From Blautia sp. AF19-10LB (GTDB taxonomy: Bacteria > Bacillota > Clostridia > Lachnospirales > Lachnospiraceae): a stretch of 36,991 nucleotides of DNA. The DNA lies in the NCBI RefSeq assembly GCF_003461245.1, contig NZ_QTWS01000035.1:1-36991 (forward strand), given 5' to 3'. Each line of letters begins with the position of its first letter. Within the stretch, counting starts at the first letter, position 1. Positions 24,804 to 31,596 of the stretch are shown here, in pieces. Under the pieces are notes generated by a model. It was not told the DNA's origin, made no database searches, and saw only the letters and a program-made list of their open reading frames with translations. The translations under genes and the position numbers were made by a program.

Positions 24804-24836
24804 TCTTTAAAACCTATAAATCAATCGGATAACAGA

Positions 24837-24898
24837 AAACTGCCGCCATCCCGGTGAATCTTACCAGATGGCGGCAGTTTAAAGTTCTGTTTTATTTT
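24837..24898. terminator. Strong convergent terminator hairpin after the ROK gene and metQNI
   Basis: AAACTGCCGCCATC (24837-24850) and GATGGCGGCAGTTT (24867-24880) form a perfect 14-bp stem. On the minus strand it continues GTTTTCTGTT; on the plus strand a looser T-rich tail follows. It lies between convergent genes. Confidence 0.75.
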
Positions 24899-24899
24899 T

Positions 24900-25059
24900 A
24901 GGGAAAGGAAAGAGTTCCGGCAACTCTCCCGGCATTGAAGTGTTACCGGAGGTCTTAAAAGGCTTTTCCTTTAAGACAATTACATCTTACAATATAAATG
25001 TGAGGAGTTTTTGTCCTTTTTCTAATAAATTTATAAAATTTCTAACATAATTATAAATT
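24900..25059. other. Intergenic stretch downstream of metI with small hairpins
   Basis: No gene is seen. On the minus strand there are two small inverted repeats: GTCTTAAA/TTTAAGAC (about 24953-24979) and AGAGTT/AACTCT (about 24911-24927). They may be additional 3'-end structures of the metQNI transcript. No recognised RNA family is evident. Confidence 0.35.
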
Positions 25060-25722
25060 TCAGGCTTTTCTTTTGTCTAATTTTCTGGAAAGCATCATGC
25101 CAAGTCCCTGAAGAATCTGTACAAGAACGACAAGGATCACGATCGTAACCAGCATGATGTCTGTCTGATAACGATAATATCCATAACGGATCGCGATATC
25201 ACCGAGACCGCCACCGCCGACAGTTCCTGCCATAGCAGAATATCCGAGGATCGTTCCGACTGCAATGGTAACTCCTACGAGGAGGGAAGTTCTTGCCTCT
25301 GCGAGAAGGACTTTCCAGATGATCGTTCCTGTTCCTGCGCCCATGCTGACTGCTGCCTCGATCACACCCGGCTCAACTTCTTTGAGGGAAGATTCTACCA
25401 TACGTGCAATGAACGGTGCTGCAGCGATCACCAGCGGAACGATCGTTGCGCTGGAACCGTAACTCTGACCCACGATCAGCTTGGTGAGCGGGATCACCAG
25501 GATCAGAAGGATCAGGAACGGAATACTTCTGAGGATGTTTACGATCACATCCAGAACTTTATATAATGGTGCATTTGGACGGATACCTTCTTTGTCTGTA
25601 ACTGCAAGCAGGATTCCAAGAGGGAGCCCCAGAACATATCCGAAAAATGTGGAGACAAGCGTCATGTATAACGTATCTCTTGTGCCTTCCAGCAGCATCG
25701 TAATTGTTGCATTATCCCACAT
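25060..25722 (-). CDS. metI: Methionine ABC transporter permease
   Basis: Membrane subunit of the MetNIQ methionine importer, 220 residues. Five hydrophobic segments are visible. MetI features: LEGTRDTLYMTLVSTFFGYV, LGLPLGILLAV, VNILRSIPFLILLILVIPLT, and VIEAAVSMGAGTGTIIWKVL, the EAA coupling loop with the conserved Gly. GYSAMAGTVGGGGLGDIAIR follows and is nearly diagnostic for MetI. The gene overlaps the end of metN by 11 nt, and its ribosome site (GAGGAGG) lies inside metN. It is the last gene of the operon. Confidence 0.95.
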   Translation of the reverse strand: MWDNATITMLLEGTRDTLYMTLVSTFFGYVLGLPLGILLAVTDKEGIRPNAPLYKVLDVIVNILRSIPFLILLILVIPLTKLIVGQSYGSSATIVPLVIAAAPFIARMVESSLKEVEPGVIEAAVSMGAGTGTIIWKVLLAEARTSLLVGVTIAVGTILGYSAMAGTVGGGGLGDIAIRYGYYRYQTDIMLVTIVILVVLVQILQGLGMMLSRKLDKRKA

Positions 25723-26722
25723 CTGAGCTCACCTCCTCTACGCCCATATTGATATCTCTGAGATACTGGATCATCTTATTCGCCACTTCCTCGATCTCGG
25801 GAAGCTGCAGGATCATCTCTCCCTGTGCCTGTCCATTAATGTTCTTGGTATCAGCATACAGAATGTTGACCGGTGTCCGGTAAGTAAGGACCAGGTTTGC
25901 AATCACCGGCTCGAAGGAAGATTTCTCCTGGAACGTTACACGTACCAGACGTTTGCCCTTCATTTCCTGGATCTGGGTCCTTCCGCTGAATACCAGCTTT
26001 TTGGCTTCATCTGTCTTTGGATTGCGGAAAAGTTCTTCCACAGTTCCGATTTCTACGAGAGCTCCTCGTTCCAGAACTGCTACCTTGTCGCAGATCTCCT
26101 GTACGACACTCATTTCATGTGTGATGACAACTACAGTGATCCCATAATCCCTGTTGATCTCTTTGATCAGTTCCAGGATCGCCTTGGTCGTCTGCGGGTC
26201 CAGTGCACTGGTCGCCTCGTCACAGAGAAGGATCTGCGGATCACTTGCCAGCACTCTCGCGATCGCAACTCTCTGCTTCTGTCCACCGGAAAGCTGTGAT
26301 GGATAAGAAAGTGCTTTCTCCTCAAGTCCTACGATCTTGAGATATTCCAGAGCTTTCTTACGTGCCTCTGCCTTCTTAATCCCGGCGATCTCCATTGGAA
26401 AACAGACGTTATCCAGTGCTGTTCTCTGCATGAGCAGATTGAAATGCTGGAAGATCATTCCTATCTTCTGACGCTCTTTACGAAGCTCTTTTTCTGAGAG
26501 CTCCGTAAGATTTTTGCCATTGACTCTGACTGTTCCTGATGTTGGTCTTTCCAAAAGGTTCAGACATCGTACCAGAGTACTCTTGCCTGCACCGGAGAGA
26601 CCGATGATGCCGAAGATCTCTCCTTTTTCGATGGAAAAACTGATGTTTTTGGCTGCCTCTACCGTTCCACCTTTGGTGTTGAAACGCTTGCAGAGGTTCT
26701 CTACCTGTATCATCGGTTCCAT
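25712..26722 (-). CDS. metN: Methionine ABC transporter ATP-binding protein
   Basis: ATPase of the MetNIQ importer, 336 residues. It has Walker A (GLSGAGKST), Q-loop (MIFQHFNLL), signature LSGGQKQRVAIARVLASDPQ, Walker B (ILLCDEATSALDPQT) and switch TVVVITHEMSV. The C-terminal NIL/ACT-like regulatory domain (about 260-336: RLVRVTFQEKSSFEPVIANL, PEIEEVANKMIQYLRD) is present. In MetN this domain binds methionine and inhibits transport (trans-inhibition). Import is therefore probably controlled both by this feedback and by the leader described upstream. It lies between metQ and metI. Confidence 0.95.
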   Translation of the reverse strand: MEPMIQVENLCKRFNTKGGTVEAAKNISFSIEKGEIFGIIGLSGAGKSTLVRCLNLLERPTSGTVRVNGKNLTELSEKELRKERQKIGMIFQHFNLLMQRTALDNVCFPMEIAGIKKAEARKKALEYLKIVGLEEKALSYPSQLSGGQKQRVAIARVLASDPQILLCDEATSALDPQTTKAILELIKEINRDYGITVVVITHEMSVVQEICDKVAVLERGALVEIGTVEELFRNPKTDEAKKLVFSGRTQIQEMKGKRLVRVTFQEKSSFEPVIANLVLTYRTPVNILYADTKNINGQAQGEMILQLPEIEEVANKMIQYLRDINMGVEEVSSDVG

Positions 26723-26767
26723 TTATATCATTTCCCCCTGTCCCTTAATAAACATCCTGAACTTAAA

Positions 26768-27694
26768 TTATTCTGCTTCTTCAGCTGCTGCTTCTGTTGT
26801 TTCAGCGTCTGCATCTGCAGTTTCATCTTTAGCTTCGTCTGCTGCTTCTTCTGTGTCATCTGCAGAATCTTCGAATGGAACAACTGCTCCGTCGTATTTC
26901 TCGTTGATGAAGTCTTTGATCTCGTCAGATTTCAGAGTATCTACCAGAGCTTTGATCGCTTCGCTGTCTTCGTTTCCTTCTTTGACTGCGATTACGTTTA
27001 CATAAGTTTTTGCTGCTTCAGAATCAGAAGTTTCGTGTGCGATGGAATCGTTGGATACGGAATATCCGGCCTGCAGTGCGTAGTTACCATTTAATACAAC
27101 GAATGCAACTTCATCTTTGACACGGGAAACCTGTGCAGCTTCCAGCTCTTCGATCTTGATGTTCTTCGGGTTTTCTTCGATATCTTTGACAGTTGCCTCA
27201 AGTCCTGCTCCGTCTTTCAGAGTGATCACTCCATTGTCCTGGAGAAGAAGAAGTGCTCTTGCTTCGTTTGTTGTATCGTTCGGAACTGCGATGGTGTCGC
27301 CGTCTTCCAGATCATCAAGAGTTTCTTTTGTTCCTGGATAGATTCCGAATGGCTCGTAGTGGATTCCGCCGGCATTTACAAGGTGTGTTCCCTGCTCTTC
27401 GTTGAAGTTATCAAGATATGGGATATGCTGGAAGTAGTTTGCATCGAAATCTCCGCTCTCTACTACAAGGTTTGGCTGTACATAGTCATCAAATACGGTA
27501 ACTTCCAGATCCCATCCCTCTGCCTCAAGGAGCGGTTTTGCTTCTTCAAGGATCTCTGCGTGTGGTGTTGCGGAAGCTGCTACTTTGATGGTTCCTTTCT
27601 CTGCGTCAGCGCTTACGATCACGCCGTTTGCTGTGAGTGCTCCGATTGCCAGTGCTGCTGTAAGTGATAATGTGATGATCTTTTTTGCTTTCAT
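26768..27694 (-). CDS. metQ: Methionine-binding protein (NlpA/MetQ family) without lipobox
   Basis: Substrate-binding protein of the methionine importer, 308 residues. Family landmarks: TIKVAASATPHAEILEEAKP, VTVFDDYVQPNLVVESGDFD, ANYFQHIPYLDNFN, GIYPGTKETLDDLEDGDTIA and VPNDTTNEARALLLLQDNGV. Two things are unusual. The signal sequence (ITLSLTAALAIGALTANGVI, VSADA) has no lipobox and the whole protein lacks cysteine, although MetQ proteins of Gram-positive bacteria are normally lipoproteins. The last roughly 35 residues are an acidic Ala/Glu/Asp/Thr tail not needed for the fold. GAGAGGGAAAGAACT precedes the start. Its transcript carries the Met-rich leader peptide and terminator. Confidence 0.92.
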   Translation of the reverse strand: MKAKKIITLSLTAALAIGALTANGVIVSADAEKGTIKVAASATPHAEILEEAKPLLEAEGWDLEVTVFDDYVQPNLVVESGDFDANYFQHIPYLDNFNEEQGTHLVNAGGIHYEPFGIYPGTKETLDDLEDGDTIAVPNDTTNEARALLLLQDNGVITLKDGAGLEATVKDIEENPKNIKIEELEAAQVSRVKDEVAFVVLNGNYALQAGYSVSNDSIAHETSDSEAAKTYVNVIAVKEGNEDSEAIKALVDTLKSDEIKDFINEKYDGAVVPFEDSADDTEEAADEAKDETADADAETTEAAAEEAE

Positions 27695-27808
27695 AGTTCT
27701 TTCCCTCTCTTATTCCTTTTATTTTTGATTTTTTTGTTTATTCTTTATTAAGTTGTAAGTGGCTGCGACCTCCTGCATGTGTCTATCCGTTCCCGGAACT
27801 CTTATTCA

Positions 27809-27846
27809 TAAAAAAATAACAGGAAGTCCTCTGGATCCTCCCTGTT
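27809..27846 (-). terminator. Attenuator terminator between leader ORF and metQ
   Basis: On the minus strand AACAGGGAG (27846-27838) pairs with CTTCCTGTT (27826-27818), nine pairs with one G-U, and is followed by ATTTTTTTA. It stands about 115 nt before metQ and 58 nt after the leader ORF stop. Full read-through is required for metQNI expression from the leader promoter. Confidence 0.8.
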
Positions 27847-27934
27847 CATGCAATCTGTCCGGCATTAAAAAATGCTTTATTTACATCTCGGTATCTGTCA
27901 TCTCTTATACGTGGTCGGCAGATATCTCAGGAAG
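27838..27934 (-). promoter_or_regulatory. Predicted antiterminator overlapping leader ORF and terminator
   Basis: In RNA sense, CTTCCTG (27934-27928, leader codons 37-39) can pair with CAGGGAG (27844-27838), which is the terminator's 5' arm. Directly inside, ATCTGCCG (27923-27916, codons 40-43) can pair with CGGACAGAT (27861-27853) with one bulged A. The two helices are mutually exclusive with the terminator. A ribosome that reaches the leader stop would cover the upstream strand; one stalled at the Met codons would leave it free. Pairing was done by eye. Confidence 0.65.
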
Positions 27935-28042
27935 TGTCCGATACATAGAAGTACAGCAAAACATAGACATGCACATGTCCATACACATCTCCTGATCCAT
28001 CATACACATGACTTCTCTCTGAACTGCATTTCCTGTAAACAT
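27905..28042 (-). CDS. Methionine/cysteine-rich leader peptide of metQNI
   Basis: A 45-codon ORF too short to be found by usual gene callers. It begins with ATG at 28042 after a perfect AAGGAGG seven nt upstream, and ends with TAA at 27905. Ten of 45 residues are Met and five are Cys. Codons 12-27 read MCMMDQEMCMDMCMSM, eight Met in 16 codons, followed by F-C-C. It lies under a consensus promoter and directly ahead of an intrinsic terminator and metQ. By analogy with trp, his and leu leaders, its translation is probably the sensor: scarcity of Met-tRNA stalls ribosomes in the Met block, allowing the antiterminator. Cys codons may add sensitivity to sulfur starvation. The peptide itself need not have a function. 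Confidence 0.8.
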   Translation of the reverse strand: MFTGNAVQREVMCMMDQEMCMDMCMSMFCCTSMYRTLPEISADHV

Positions 28043-28092
28043 GATTCTTCCTCCTTTTTACTTATTGATAAATTTCTTCCGGAAAATGTATT

Positions 28093-28111
28093 ACCTATTT
28101 CTCCGATAGGT
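28093..28111. promoter_or_regulatory. Inverted repeat at the metQNI transcription start
   Basis: ACCTAT (28093-28098) and ATAGGT (28106-28111) with a 7-nt spacer, immediately downstream of the -10, where a repressor site would lie. The shape resembles Rrf2-family (CymR-like) operators, but no regulator is nearby. Confidence 0.4.
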
Positions 28112-28113
28112 TG

Positions 28114-28142
28114 AATATAACATGTCTCATTCACAATGTCAA
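28114..28142 (-). promoter_or_regulatory. Promoter of the leader-metQNI transcript
   Basis: TTGACA (28142-28137) and TATATT (28119-28114) on the minus strand with a 17-nt spacer. The predicted start is near 28107, about 65 nt before the leader ORF. Confidence 0.85.
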
Positions 28143-28261
28143 CACATTTTTTATTTTTTTCCCGGAGCGCGTCTCCTCATTGCTTGACACTGATTTCTTA
28201 TAATGATACCATAAATTAAATCACTCTACAATCCAATCTACAATCAACAGGAGAAAAATTT

Positions 28262-29374
28262 ATGAATAAAAAAGCGATCATTGCCATGAGCGGCGGTGTT
28301 GATTCCAGTGTTGCAGCCTATCTGATGGTTCAGCAGGGCTACGACTGCGCCGGTGCCACTCTGAAGCTTTATGATAATCCACAGTGCAGCTATCCTGGAC
28401 ACCGGGCATGCTGTACTCCTTCCGATACAGAGGATGCCAGAAGTGTTGCCGCACGTCTCGGCATGCTTTATTACGTATTTCCCATGCAGGAGAAATTCCA
28501 CGAAAGCGTCATCGATAAGTTCGCAGATACTTATCTTCACGGAGGCACACCGAACCCGTGTATCGACTGTAACCGTTTCCTGAAATTCTCCGCCCTTCTC
28601 GATAAGGCAAGAGAACTTGGCTGTGAATATATCGCAAGCGGTCACTATGCACGCAGAGAGCAGGATCCGGAGACAGGACGTTTTATCCTCAGGAAAGGAC
28701 TCGACCCGACCAAGGATCAGAGCTATGTGCTCTACGCCATGACTCAGGATCAGCTTGCCCACACATTCTTCCCGCTCGGTACCTACACCAAGAAAGAAAT
28801 CCGTCAGATCGCGCAGGAGCAGGGCTTCATCAATGCTGACAAACCGGACAGCCAGGATATCTGCTTCGTTCCGGACGGTGACTATGCGTCCTTCATCGAG
28901 CAGTACACCGGACAGGCTTCCGAACCTGGCGACTTCGTTGACAAAGAAGGTAAAGTCCTCGGCAAGCACAAAGGTCAGATCCACTACACTATCGGCCAGC
29001 GCCGTGGTCTCGGTATTTCCGCACCGGAATCCCTCTATGTCTGCGGCAAATCCCTGGATACCAATAAGGTCATCCTCGGAGGTAAGGATGACCTTATGAG
29101 TAATTACTGCTATATCAACGATATCAATCTGATCCCATGGAATCATCTGGACAAACCGATCCAGTGCAAAGTCAAGACACGCTACCGTCAGCCGGAACAG
29201 CCAGCAACTGTTGAGCAGCTTGGAGACGATCTCATCAAGATCACCTTCCAGGAGCCGCAGAGAGCCGTCACACCTGGACAGGCTGCCGTTCTCTACGACG
29301 GAGATATGGTACTTGGCGGAGGAACGATCCTCAGCGAAGAAGCCGCAGCAAAAGCAGTCGCTTCCACCAATTAA
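28262..29374 (+). CDS. mnmA: tRNA-specific 2-thiouridylase
   Basis: Cytoplasmic enzyme that forms 2-thiouridine at position 34 of Lys, Glu and Gln tRNAs, using ATP and sulfur relayed from a cysteine desulfurase. It has 370 residues. The PP-loop is AMSGGVDSSVAAYLM. TPNPCIDCNRFLKF carries the first catalytic cysteine, and ADKPDSQDICFVPDGDYASF the second. GQIHYTIGQRRGLGISAPES and the C-terminal beta-barrel (KVKTRYRQPEQPATVEQLGD; EPQRAVTPGQAAVLYDGDMV) complete the family pattern. CAGGAG supports the start. It diverges from the metQNI leader; a weak promoter (TTGACA near 28184, TACCAT 17 nt later) may lie in the shared region. The sulfur link with methionine/cysteine sensing may be coincidental. 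Confidence 0.95.
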   Translation: MNKKAIIAMSGGVDSSVAAYLMVQQGYDCAGATLKLYDNPQCSYPGHRACCTPSDTEDARSVAARLGMLYYVFPMQEKFHESVIDKFADTYLHGGTPNPCIDCNRFLKFSALLDKARELGCEYIASGHYARREQDPETGRFILRKGLDPTKDQSYVLYAMTQDQLAHTFFPLGTYTKKEIRQIAQEQGFINADKPDSQDICFVPDGDYASFIEQYTGQASEPGDFVDKEGKVLGKHKGQIHYTIGQRRGLGISAPESLYVCGKSLDTNKVILGGKDDLMSNYCYINDINLIPWNHLDKPIQCKVKTRYRQPEQPATVEQLGDDLIKITFQEPQRAVTPGQAAVLYDGDMVLGGGTILSEEAAAKAVASTN

Positions 29375-29410
29375 TTTCAGCCCATCTGTACGATTACATG
29401 ATATTCTTTT

Positions 29411-30235
29411 TTACCGGGGATCAGAGGAATCTGGCTGGATTCCGAGAAGTTCCTGCGACAGATTCACAAACGTCCACGCTGCGGTCCCTGTCAGCCAGCT
29501 TTTTTTTGCCTCGCCAAACCGCGGTGCATCTGCTCCTGCCACCATCTGTGAATATACATATGGTTCCGTTCTGTGGATGTCGCTGATCTCCTCGATGCAG
29601 GACGGACAGATCTTGCGGTAAATTTCAAATGCGCGGTCTCCTCTTCCGATCATTGTCTCTGCGATCGAGATCCACGGATTATTATGACAGAAGATTCCTG
29701 CATTTTCCTTGTATCCCGGCGGGTAAGATGTGATCTCGCCAAGTTCCAGATGATATCTGGTGTATGCCGGCTGCAGAAGCATGATGCCATATTTTGTCTC
29801 GAGATGTTTCTGTACAGAATCGAGAGCTTTTTCTGCCTCTGCTGCCAGTTTTTCCCTGTCTGTACATCTGCAGATCTCTGCAAATTCCCTGCCATATTTT
29901 ACAAACATTGCCGCGATAAATACCGACTCTGCCACCGATCCCTCAGAAGGTCCTGTCGTCTGGAAAGGTTCACCCGGCTCACTGGAGAAGCAGTTCAGGT
30001 TCAGACAGTCATTCCAGTCCGCCCTTCCGATCAGTGGAAGTCTGTGCGATCCGAGATGTGTCACAGTAAACTGGAAAGACCGGTTCAGATGCTCAAACAG
30101 AGGCTCTTCGGTTCCCTTTTTGCAGTCAAACGGCACTGGCTCATCCAGGATCTCATAATCACCCGTCTCTTTGATGTATGCCACCACTGCCGCGATCAGC
30201 CACAGCGGGGCATCGTTAAATCCACTTCCAATTCT
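29411..30235 (-). pseudogene. Central fragment of a GH94 cellobiose/cellodextrin phosphorylase
   Basis: About 270 codons of the (alpha/alpha)6 catalytic domain: [60 protein letters not shown] with the catalytic Asp, [20 protein letters not shown], and [22 protein letters not shown]94 enzymes are about 800 residues. Here roughly the first 450 are absent: the reading frame stays recognisable only to about 30232. The C-terminal beta domain is also lost, because after ELLGIQPD the sequence diverges and stops. No ribosome site is present. Intact relatives phosphorolyse cellobiose or cellodextrins in the cytoplasm. The adjacent permease and its broken partner belong to the same sort of pathway. Confidence 0.85.
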
Positions 30236-30287
30236 CGACCTGTTCTACAAAGCAGTCGTAGAAAAATATCCAGAACTTACTTACTAA
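30231..30287 (+). pseudogene. C-terminal scrap on the opposite side of the GH94 breakpoint
   Basis: The frame [18 protein letters not shown] then TAA (30285-30287) looks like the genuine end of a protein and is followed by a terminator. Its upstream part is replaced by antisense GH94 sequence. The parent family is not identified; a binding protein or glycosidase of the same locus is possible. Confidence 0.4.
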
Positions 30288-30300
30288 GCCCCACAACCAA

Positions 30301-30333
30301 CGTGCCTGCCTGACCATCAGGCGGGCACGTTTT
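30301..30333 (+). terminator. Terminator hairpin before the sugar permease
   Basis: CGTGCCTGCCTGA (30301-30313) pairs with TCAGGCGGGCACG (30317-30329) with one wobble, loop of 3, then TTTT. Confidence 0.75.
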
Positions 30334-30364
30334 ACATTATGGAAAAGACTTATGGAGGACAAAA

Positions 30365-31288
30365 ATGGCAAAGAATAATAACCATAAGGCGGTCAGCTAT
30401 AACAAATGGGGTTATATCTTTCTGATACCGTTTGTAGTAGTATACCTCATATTCCAGCTTGTTCCGCTTATCACTACAATTTATAACAGCTTCTTTGAAA
30501 ATTACAGATCGGGACTTACGCAGGTCGGACCGAACTTTGTGGGCTTTGCCAACTATGCAAAACTCTTCCAGGACGGTGAGATCTGGATCTATTTCAAAAA
30601 CACGATGATCATGTGGGTGATGGGATTTGTTCCGCAGATCCTGGTTTCCCTGCTCCTCGGTGCATGGTTTTCCAACCCTAGCCTCCGTCTTAAGGGACAG
30701 AGATTTTTTAAGACTGTGATTTACCTTCCGAACCTTATCATGGCATCTGCCTTTGCAATGTTGTTTTTTACCTTATTTGCAGACGGCGGTCCGATCAATG
30801 CCATGCTGGTCCATGCGGGGATCCTGAAACAGGCATATTCTTTTTTCAGCCACAAATGGAGTGCCCGGACGCTTGTTGCACTACTGAACTTCCTGATGTG
30901 GTTCGGTAATACAACGATCCTTCTGATGGCAGGCATGATGGGCATTGACCCGTCACTCTATGAGGCTGCAGAAGTGGACGGTGCGACATCCTCCCAGATT
31001 TTTAGAAGGATCACTCTCCCGCTTCTCCGCCCGATCCTGATCTACGTTATGATCACATCCCTGATCGGCGGCATGCAGATGTTTGACGTACCACAGATCC
31101 TTACAAACGGAACCGGTGATCCGATGCGTTCCACCATGACACTGATCATGTACCTGAACAAGCATCTGTTCAGCAAGAACTACGGCATGGGCGGTGCACT
31201 GTCCGTATTCCTGTTTGTCATCACAGGGCTTCTGAGCCTGATCGTATTCCGTTTCAACCAGACAAGAAAAAAACACTTCCTGTACTGA
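30365..31288 (+). CDS. Sugar ABC transporter permease (MalF/LacF/UgpA type)
   Basis: Polytopic membrane protein of 307 residues in the CUT1 binding-protein-dependent family. It starts with KWGYIFLIPFVVVYLIFQLV and has the usual six helices. The coupling motif is EAAEVDGATSSQIFRRITLP, followed by LLRPILIYVMITSLIGGMQM and FDVPQILTNGTGDPMRST. The last is typical of oligosaccharide (cellobiose or lactose-like) permeases. TGGAGGACAAAA is a strong ribosome site. CUT1 importers need a second permease, a binding protein and an ATPase. Here the partner permease is only a 3' scrap and no binding protein is present, so this gene, although open, is probably orphaned and non-functional. Its C-terminus (RFNQTRKKHFLY) looks intact. 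Confidence 0.85.
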   Translation: MAKNNNHKAVSYNKWGYIFLIPFVVVYLIFQLVPLITTIYNSFFENYRSGLTQVGPNFVGFANYAKLFQDGEIWIYFKNTMIMWVMGFVPQILVSLLLGAWFSNPSLRLKGQRFFKTVIYLPNLIMASAFAMLFFTLFADGGPINAMLVHAGILKQAYSFFSHKWSARTLVALLNFLMWFGNTTILLMAGMMGIDPSLYEAAEVDGATSSQIFRRITLPLLRPILIYVMITSLIGGMQMFDVPQILTNGTGDPMRSTMTLIMYLNKHLFSKNYGMGGALSVFLFVITGLLSLIVFRFNQTRKKHFLY

Positions 31289-31440
31289 TCGCACAGCTTC
31301 GAAGTGCAGATTTCCTGAAGTTTGATATGGGACAGGTTTATGTGATGATCGCATTTTCCATCTTCCCGGTTATCATCGTGTACATCCTGCTTTCCCGGTT
31401 TATCGTATCAGGCGTTGTGCTTGGCGGTGTAAAGGGGTAA
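31289..31440 (+). pseudogene. C-terminal scrap of the partner sugar permease (MalG type)
   Basis: About 48 codons, from roughly 31290 to TAA at 31440, read LKFDMGQVYVMIAFSIFPVI, then IVYILLSRFIVSGVVLGGVK G. The ending GVKG after a last helix is characteristic of MalG-type permeases. The first roughly 230 residues, including the EAA loop, are missing. The scrap begins right at the stop of the MalF-type gene, so an internal deletion between the two tandem permeases is likely. Confidence 0.75.
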
Positions 31441-31531
31441 AACAGCGCACTCTCAGCCTAAATTTGGGACATGTCTTTCAGAATGTCTATTGCATACCCT
31501 TTCGGTTTGTGATTTAATTAAAAGTAACGAT

Positions 31532-31566
31532 AATACAGACTGAAACGTGTCTTTTTCGTCTGTATT
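31532..31566 (+). other. Stem-loop in the leader of the unidentified gene
   Basis: AATACAGAC (31532-31540) and GTCTGTATT (31558-31566) form a perfect 9-bp stem enclosing a 17-nt loop that contains CTTTTTC. It lies 30 nt before the next start codon. It could be a terminator of upstream read-through or a 5' stabiliser; no T-run follows. Confidence 0.45.
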
Positions 31567-31596
31567 CCACAACTTTTCTATCGAAGGGATATCAAA

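Noticed and set aside
27695..28113. SAM (S-box) riboswitch or Met T-box upstream of metQ
   Set aside because: The conserved GAGGGACTGGCCC-type SAM-I core and the T-box AGGGTGGNACCGCG sequence are not present on the minus strand. The structured region is explained by the leader ORF and its attenuator.
28184..28212. Strong promoter for mnmA using TTGACA and the nearby TATAAT
   Set aside because: The two hexamers are only 9 nt apart. With a 17-nt spacer the -10 is TACCAT, so only a weak promoter can be proposed.
28244..29146. 300-codon open frame on the minus strand opposite mnmA
   Set aside because: It is a reverse-frame shadow of mnmA, whose catalytic motifs are intact; no domain is visible in the antisense product.
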